Part shown: in pieces, positions 59,161 through 64,000 of the stretch
How the letters are laid out: each line of letters begins with the position of its first letter
Position numbering within the stretch: the first letter of the stretch is position 1
Assembly (NCBI RefSeq): GCF_006228125.1
Contig: NZ_VDFY01000135.1
Location: 24,594-88,593 of the forward strand
Source of the DNA: Micromonospora orduensis
Lineage (GTDB): Bacteria > Actinomycetota > Actinomycetes > Mycobacteriales > Micromonosporaceae
Reading direction: 5' to 3'
DNA length: 64,000 nucleotides
Program-made: the position numbers and the translations under genes
The notes under the pieces: model-generated
What the model was told of the DNA's origin: nothing
What the model saw: the letters and a program-made list of their open reading frames with translations, nothing else
The model's database searches: none

Positions 59161-59853
59161 ATGACCAAGGTTCTGATGGTGTTGACCTCACACGACCAGC
59201 TGGGGGACACCGGAGACAAGACCGGCTTCTGGCTGGAGGAGCTGGCGACGCCCTACTACCGCTTTCGGGACGCCGGGTGGGACGTGACGCTCGCCTCGCC
59301 GCGGGGCGGGCGGGCGCCCCTGGACCCGAAGAGCAGGGAGCCGGATTTCCAGACGGATGAGACCCGCCGGTTCGAGGCGGACGCCGAGGCGGAGCGCCAG
59401 CTCGATTCGACGGTACGGCTCGACTCGGTGTCGGTCGAGGACTTCGACACCGTCTTCTACCCGGGCGGCCACGGCCCGCTGTGGGATCTCGCCGAGGACG
59501 ACAAATCGGTCAAACTGATCGAGCGGGTCGTCGCTGCGGGCAAGCCGATCGCGCTTGTGTGCCACGCGCCGGGAGTGTTGCGGCACTGCACGACGCCCGG
59601 CGGTGAGCCGCTGGTCGCCGGACGGCGGGTCACCGGTTTCACCGACAGCGAGGAGGAGGAGATGGGTCTGACGAAGGTCGTGCCCTTCCTCGTCGAGAGC
59701 GAGTTGACCGCCAAGGGGGCCGAGTTCTCCAAGGCCGGCAACTTCGAGCCGTACGTGGTGACTGACGGTCCGCTCGTCACCGGCCAGAACCCGGCCTCGT
59801 CGGGTCCGGCCGCGGACGAGCTGATCTCCCTGGTCGCCCGGAACGGCGGATAG
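59161..59853 (+). CDS. DJ-1/PfpI family protein, Hsp31-like
   Basis: A 230-residue class I glutamine-amidotransferase-fold protein. The nucleophile elbow ALVCHAPGVL holds Cys134 with His135, an acidic partner lies in GFWLEEL (26 or 27) and FYPGGHGPLWDL is the oxyanion loop. The DKTGFWLEELATPYY start groups it with Hsp31-type glyoxalase III or deglycase/chaperone proteins. ATG 59161 follows GGAGCGGAG; ATG 59149 is a poorer choice. The physiological substrate, perhaps methylglyoxal, is not shown by sequence. Confidence 0.9.
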   Translation: MTKVLMVLTSHDQLGDTGDKTGFWLEELATPYYRFRDAGWDVTLASPRGGRAPLDPKSREPDFQTDETRRFEADAEAERQLDSTVRLDSVSVEDFDTVFYPGGHGPLWDLAEDDKSVKLIERVVAAGKPIALVCHAPGVLRHCTTPGGEPLVAGRRVTGFTDSEEEEMGLTKVVPFLVESELTAKGAEFSKAGNFEPYVVTDGPLVTGQNPASSGPAADELISLVARNGG

Positions 59854-59863
59854 CTGCGCCACC

Positions 59864-59904
59864 TCCGTCCGGTGGGGCCACGACGAGTGGTCCCGCCGGA
59901 CGGA
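59864..59904 (+). terminator. Terminator after DJ-1 family gene
   Basis: An 18-bp stem with two wobble pairs and a 5-base loop (arms 59864-59881 and 59887-59904) follows the stop codon by ten bases. Confidence 0.75.
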
Positions 59905-59926
59905 ATCGCTTCACCCGCCGGCGATG

Positions 59927-60100
59927 ACATCTGATGTATGCGCGGGGCGCTATGCGTGTCGGCCCTGCCCGCCTCTCCGGCCGGCGGCGAATCTCCTCTG
60001 AATCTTCCTGGTCATTGTGCTGCGGACGACAAGGTCCACATCGATCGATCATTGCCTATCTCGCGGCCCCGGTGTAACCTTCGCGAAACACATCGGATGT
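59927..60100. promoter_or_regulatory. GH95 promoter with paired ACATCnGATGT boxes
   Basis: A TTGCCT (60052-60057), 17-base spacer, TAACCT (60075-60080) promoter precedes the GH95 gene. The 11-bp palindrome ACATCnGATGT occurs at 59927-59937 and again at 60090-60100, the latter just past the expected start of transcription, as for a repressor site. The rest of the 377-base gap (59854-60230) shows no gene. Confidence 0.55.
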
Positions 60101-60230
60101 CTGTCCGTCGATGGGTCGCCCAGGGCCCCACGCGGCGACGTCGTGTTGTGGCACCACCGAGCGGATCCACTGTGGCTCTCATTCCTTGTCGCGCGTGGGG
60201 TGGCCGGATCGGTCACCGTTTGGAGGATCG

Positions 60231-63230
60231 ATGTCAGACCTGACCCGACGGCAGGCCCTGAAGATGGGCGCGGCCGGCGCGGGCGGCGCCCTGCTGCCGC
60301 TACCGTGGACCGCGGCGGCCCGAGGTGAATCCGCGGCGCCTCCAGCGGTGTTGGCGGCCGGGGATCTGGCGCTCTGGTACGACGAGTCGGCCGGCACCGA
60401 CTGGCTCCGGGCGCTACCGATCGGAAACGGCCGGCTCGGCGCCATGGTGTTCGGCAACGTCGACGCGGAGCGGCTACAGCTCAACGAGGACACCGTCTGG
60501 GCCGGGGGCCCGCACGATCCCAGCAACACCAGAGGTGCGGGGGCGCTGGCGGAGATCCGGCGACTGGTCTTCGCGAACCAGTGGACCCAGGCCCAGAACC
60601 TCATCAACCAGAACATGCTCGGCAACCCGGTGGGGCAGTTGGCCTACCAGACCGTGGGCAACCTCCGGCTGACCTTCCCCACCTCGGGCTCCGCCTCGCA
60701 GTACGACCGGCAACTGGACCTGACCACCGCGACCACGTCGGTGACGTACGTGATGAACGGTGTGCGCTACCAGCGTGAGGTGTTCGCGAGCGCGCCCGAC
60801 CAGGTCATCGCGATGCGGTTGACCGCCGACCGGAGCGGCTCGATCACGTTCACCGCCACCTTCGACAGCCCGCAACGGACGTCGGTCGCCAGCCCGGACG
60901 GCACCACGATCTCGCTCGACGGCGTCTCCGGCAACCAGGAGGGGGTCAACGGATCGGTCCGGTTCCTCGCGCTTGCCAATGCCACCGTCAGCGGCGGCAC
61001 CGTGTCCAGTTCCGGTGGCACCCTGCGGGTCACCAACGCCACGAGCGTGACCTTGTTGATCTCCATCGGCTCCAGCTACGTCAACTACCGCAACGTCGGC
61101 GGCGACTACCAGGGTCTCGCACGGGGACGCCTCACCGCCGCCCGTGCCAGCAGCTACGACCAGTTGCGCAGCCGGCATGTGGCCGACTACCAGGCGCTGT
61201 TCGGCCGGGTCAGCCTCGATCTGGGCCGTACCTCCGCGGCCGACCAGCCCACCGACGTCCGGATCGCCCAGCACAACAGCGTCAACGACCCGCAGTTCTC
61301 CGCGCTGCTGTTCCAGTTCGGCCGGTACCTGCTGATCTCGTCGTCGCGGCCCGGCACCCAGCCGGCCAACCTCCAGGGCATCTGGAACGACTCGTTGACC
61401 CCGTCATGGGACTCCAAGTACACGATCAACGCGAACCTGCCGATGAACTACTGGCTGGCCAACACGACAAACCTGTCGGAGTGTCACACCCCGGTGTTCG
61501 ACATGATCCGGGACCTCGCGGTCGCCGGCACCCGTACCGCGCAGGTGCAGTACGGCGCGGCGAGTGGCTGGGTCACCCACCACAACACCGACGCGTGGCG
61601 GGCCACCTCGGTGGTGGACGGCGCCTTCTGGGGCATGTGGCAGACCGGTGGCGCCTGGCTGAGCACCCTGATCTGGGACCACTACCAGTTCACCGGCGAC
61701 ATCGAGTTCCTGCGGGCGAACTATCCGGCGATGAAGGGTGCCGCGCAGTTCTTCCTCAACACCCTGGTGACCGAGCCGACCCTCGGCTACCTGGTCACCA
61801 ACCCGTCGAACTCGCCGGAGCTGAGCCACCACACGGACGCCAGCGTCTGCGCCGGCCCCACGATGGACAACCAGATCCTGCGGGACCTGTTCGACGGCTG
61901 CGCCCGGGCCAGCGAGATCCTCGGCGTCGACGAGACGTTCCGGGCCCAGGCGCGCGCCACCCGCGACCGGCTTCCCCCGATGAAGATCGGATCTCGGGGC
62001 AACATCCAGGAATGGCTCTACGACTGGGTGGAGACCGAGCGCAACCACCGGCACATCTCCCATCTGTACGGGCTGGCCCCCAGCAACCAGATCACCAAGC
62101 GCGGTACCCCACAGTTGTTCGAGGCCGCGCGCAAGACGCTGGAGCTGCGCGGCGACGACGGCACGGGCTGGTCGCTGGCCTGGAAAATCAACTTCTGGGC
62201 GCGGATGGAGGAGGGCAAGCGGGCCCACGATCTGATCCGCTATCTCGCGACCACCGCACGGCTCGCGCCCAACATGTTCGACCTGCACCCGCCGTTCCAG
62301 ATCGACGGCAACTTCGGCGCCACCGCCGGCATCACGGAGATGCTGTTGCAGAGCCACGCCGGTGAGCTGCACATTCTGCCGGCGCTGCCGCCGGCGTGGC
62401 CGAGCGGCCGGGTGACCGGTCTGCGCGGTCGTGGCGGGCACACGGTCGGCATCACGTGGGCCAACGGACAGGCCACCGAGGTTCTGCTGCGACCGGACCG
62501 CGCCGGTACGGTCCGCCTGCGCTCGCGGATCCTGACGGGCACCGTCACGGTGGTCGACACCGCCGACGGTACGGCGGCCCGGACCACCCGGATCGAGAGC
62601 GACCTGATCGACGTCACCGTGCAGGCCGGACGCACCTACCGGGTCACCAGTTCCGGCGCCACCACACCGACGTTGGAGCAGAGCTTCACCAATGCGGGCA
62701 TCACCAATGACACAAACACCGGCGTCGGCAACTTCGACGGCAACGGGGCCACGCTCTCCGCGCAGGCGCTGGCGCAGGCCGGCGTCACCCCGGGCAGCAC
62801 GGTGAGCCGCAACGGGGTCACCTTCCGCTGGCCCAACGTCAGCCCCGGCGTCGCCGACAACGCCATCGCCTCGGGCCAGTCGATAAGCGTGACCGGCACC
62901 GGGAGCACGCTCGGTTTCCTTCTGACCGGCACCTACGGCGCGGTGTCGGGGACCGGCACGGTGGTCTACGCCGACGGCACCCGCCAGGCGTTCACGCTCA
63001 GCTCGCCCGACTGGTACGGCGGGCCACACGCCGGCGGTACCGCCGCCATCGTGTCCGCGTACCAGAACCGGCCCGGCAACATGCGCCAGAACACCGCGGC
63101 GTGCGTCTACTACGTCGGCGTCGCGTTGCAGAGCAGGGCGGTGGCCCGGGTGGAGTTGCCGAACATCAGCGCCCGGCCCGCGTCCGGGGTGCCGACCATG
63201 CACATCTTCGCCATCGCGATCGGAGCCTGA
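60231..63230 (+). CDS. Tat-exported GH95 alpha-L-fucosidase-type glycosidase
   Basis: A 999-residue exported enzyme. A twin-arginine signal (TRRQALKMGAAGAGGA, RR at 6-7) directs folded export by Tat. The GH95 fold follows: an N-terminal beta domain with ALPIGNGRLGAMVFGN, then the (alpha/alpha)6 barrel with Asn400 and Asn402 (TINANLPMNYW), probable acid Glu530 (NSPEL) and base-activating Asp692 (PFQIDGNFG). The last 160 residues, from LEQSFTNAGI, form an extra beta-sandwich seen in actinobacterial glycosidases. It should remove alpha-1,2-L-fucose or alpha-L-galactose. ATG 60231 has GGAGGA. Confidence 0.93.
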   Translation: MSDLTRRQALKMGAAGAGGALLPLPWTAAARGESAAPPAVLAAGDLALWYDESAGTDWLRALPIGNGRLGAMVFGNVDAERLQLNEDTVWAGGPHDPSNTRGAGALAEIRRLVFANQWTQAQNLINQNMLGNPVGQLAYQTVGNLRLTFPTSGSASQYDRQLDLTTATTSVTYVMNGVRYQREVFASAPDQVIAMRLTADRSGSITFTATFDSPQRTSVASPDGTTISLDGVSGNQEGVNGSVRFLALANATVSGGTVSSSGGTLRVTNATSVTLLISIGSSYVNYRNVGGDYQGLARGRLTAARASSYDQLRSRHVADYQALFGRVSLDLGRTSAADQPTDVRIAQHNSVNDPQFSALLFQFGRYLLISSSRPGTQPANLQGIWNDSLTPSWDSKYTINANLPMNYWLANTTNLSECHTPVFDMIRDLAVAGTRTAQVQYGAASGWVTHHNTDAWRATSVVDGAFWGMWQTGGAWLSTLIWDHYQFTGDIEFLRANYPAMKGAAQFFLNTLVTEPTLGYLVTNPSNSPELSHHTDASVCAGPTMDNQILRDLFDGCARASEILGVDETFRAQARATRDRLPPMKIGSRGNIQEWLYDWVETERNHRHISHLYGLAPSNQITKRGTPQLFEAARKTLELRGDDGTGWSLAWKINFWARMEEGKRAHDLIRYLATTARLAPNMFDLHPPFQIDGNFGATAGITEMLLQSHAGELHILPALPPAWPSGRVTGLRGRGGHTVGITWANGQATEVLLRPDRAGTVRLRSRILTGTVTVVDTADGTAARTTRIESDLIDVTVQAGRTYRVTSSGATTPTLEQSFTNAGITNDTNTGVGNFDGNGATLSAQALAQAGVTPGSTVSRNGVTFRWPNVSPGVADNAIASGQSISVTGTGSTLGFLLTGTYGAVSGTGTVVYADGTRQAFTLSSPDWYGGPHAGGTAAIVSAYQNRPGNMRQNTAACVYYVGVALQSRAVARVELPNISARPASGVPTMHIFAIAIGA

Positions 63231-63253
63231 CGGCGTCCGTACGCACCAGCCGA

Positions 63254-63303
63254 CCACCCGGCCCCGCGCGTGTCCCGTCCCGGACGCGAGCGGGGCCGGG
63301 TGG
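63254..63303 (+). terminator. Terminator after GH95 gene
   Basis: A perfect 14-bp stem (63254-63267 with 63290-63303) encloses a 22-base loop that can form a small inner hairpin. Confidence 0.7.
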
Positions 63304-63431
63304 CGCGGCGTGTCTTGACGGGCGGCGGATCCATCCGCGAAAGTCTATGGCGCAGAGGTTGGCACGCTGTGGGAGCCCGGTGTGTCATCGGGCAACTGTG
63401 TACGCGAATACGGGTGCGATGGGGCCGCGCC

Positions 63432-63445
63432 TGTTAGCGCTAACA
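63432..63445. promoter_or_regulatory. LacI-type operator upstream of the CBM2 gene
   Basis: TGTTAGCGCTAACA, identical to the GH43 box, lies 108 bases before the CBM2-protein start. A separate GCGGAT-cc-ATCCGC palindrome is at 63325-63338, next to a TTGACG (63315-63320). The rest of the 323-base gap is without a gene. Confidence 0.6.
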
Positions 63446-63553
63446 GCGGTGCGTCGGCCACCGACCGTCCCCCGGACCGGTCGTGGACAGACGCCGATTC
63501 TCATGCGTGACGCTTGTGAAACAGGTGCGTCACCCCATCTCAGGAGAAGGCTC

Positions 63554-64000
63554 TATGAGGAAACCCAGAGTGGCGAACGTCGCCTTGGTGTCGGCCGGCG
63601 CCGTTCTGCTGGCCTCGACGGCGGTCGCCATGGCGGCGCCGGCGGGCGCCGCAGCCGCCGGTTGTTCGGTGGACTACAGCGTGTCGTCGCAGTGGCAGGG
63701 TGGCTTCGGCGCCAACGTCACCATCACCAACCTCGGCGATCCCGTCAGTGGCTGGACCCTGACCTGGTCCTACAGCGCCGGTCAGACCGTCCAGCAGGCG
63801 TGGAACACGTCGTTGACACAGAGCGGCGCGGCGGTCACCGCACGGAACGTGGACTACAACGGGGCCATCGCGACCAACGGCACCGCCTCCTTCGGCTTCA
63901 ACGGCTCGTGGAACGGCAGCAACCCCGCTCCGACCAGCTTCGCGCTGAACGGGGTGGCCTGCACCGGCGGCACCGGACCCACCACCCCGCCACCCACCAC
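63554..64000 (+). CDS. Secreted protein with N-terminal CBM2, cut by the window edge
   Basis: The first 149 residues of an exported carbohydrate-active enzyme. The signal peptide covers about 1-35 (AAPAGAAAA/GCS). A family 2 binding module follows, with Cys37 and Cys136 as the disulfide pair and exposed Trp47 and Trp119 for cellulose or xylan. It ends in the Pro/Thr linker GPTTPPPTT, so a catalytic domain should lie beyond the edge. The ribosome site AGGAGAAGG (63541-63549) is strong. The operator upstream places it with the GH43 gene. Confidence 0.93.

Overview
The window is high-GC actinobacterial chromosome, almost certainly from Micromonosporaceae (Micromonospora or a close relative). The grounds are the pupylation/20S proteasome gene set, the gene order pafB-pafC-tatA-tatC-helY, very C/G-rich third codon positions, frequent GTG starts and many plant-polysaccharide hydrolases. 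The genus is an inference. I see no tRNA, rRNA, CRISPR array, insertion sequence or prophage.

Bases 1-9730 hold housekeeping genes: a HAD phosphatase, a carboxymuconolactone decarboxylase-like protein, an ABC exporter (ATPase plus FtsX/MacB-type permease), an orphan LuxR-type response regulator, a RecB-like nuclease, an M50 protease and tRNA m1A58 methyltransferase TrmI. Bases 9783-19763 carry most of the Pup-proteasome system: ferredoxin, mpa, dop, pup, a frameshifted endonuclease VII-like gene, prcB and prcA. Cell-envelope genes (GtrA, DUF2142, acyltransferase-3) sit between them. Bases 19817-26697 are a divergent dTDP-L-rhamnose and surface-glycan island: rfbB, rfbD, DUF2304, a DPM1-like glycosyltransferase, a flippase and a rhamnosyltransferase-like enzyme on the minus strand, rfbA and rfbC on the plus strand. 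Bases 26766-42388 return to the proteasome neighbourhood with pafA, pafB, pafC, tatA, tatC and helY. A cation exporter, a lipid kinase, EamA and MFS transporters, a VapBC-like toxin-antitoxin pair and a HAD protein lie among them.

Bases 43533-47942 form one tightly overlapping operon: FAH-family hydrolase, SDR dehydrogenase, lutA, lutB and lutC. I read it as the last two steps of non-phosphorylative L-fucose or L-rhamnose breakdown, giving pyruvate plus L-lactate, joined to the L-lactate oxidation system. Bases 48235-49000 hold a GntR regulator, a small cysteine protein, an 18-bp direct repeat and inverted operator-like boxes. Bases 49001-64000 are mostly secreted carbohydrate-active enzymes: two GH10 xylanases, a GH43 arabinofuranosidase/xylosidase with two binding modules, a Tat-exported GH95 fucosidase-type enzyme and the start of a CBM2 protein, with an EEP-family secreted phosphatase/nuclease, pyridoxal kinase, a methyltransferase, a ketoacyl synthase III homologue and a DJ-1 family protein.

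Two patterns run through the window. First, at least sixteen genes have a TANNNT -10 box only 6-9 bases before their start codon, so they are probably leaderless, and this rule settles several start choices. Second, the 14-bp palindrome TGTTAGCGCTAACA recurs upstream of the GH43 gene, the second GH10 gene (imperfect copy) and the CBM2 gene, suggesting one LacI-type regulator whose gene is outside the window.
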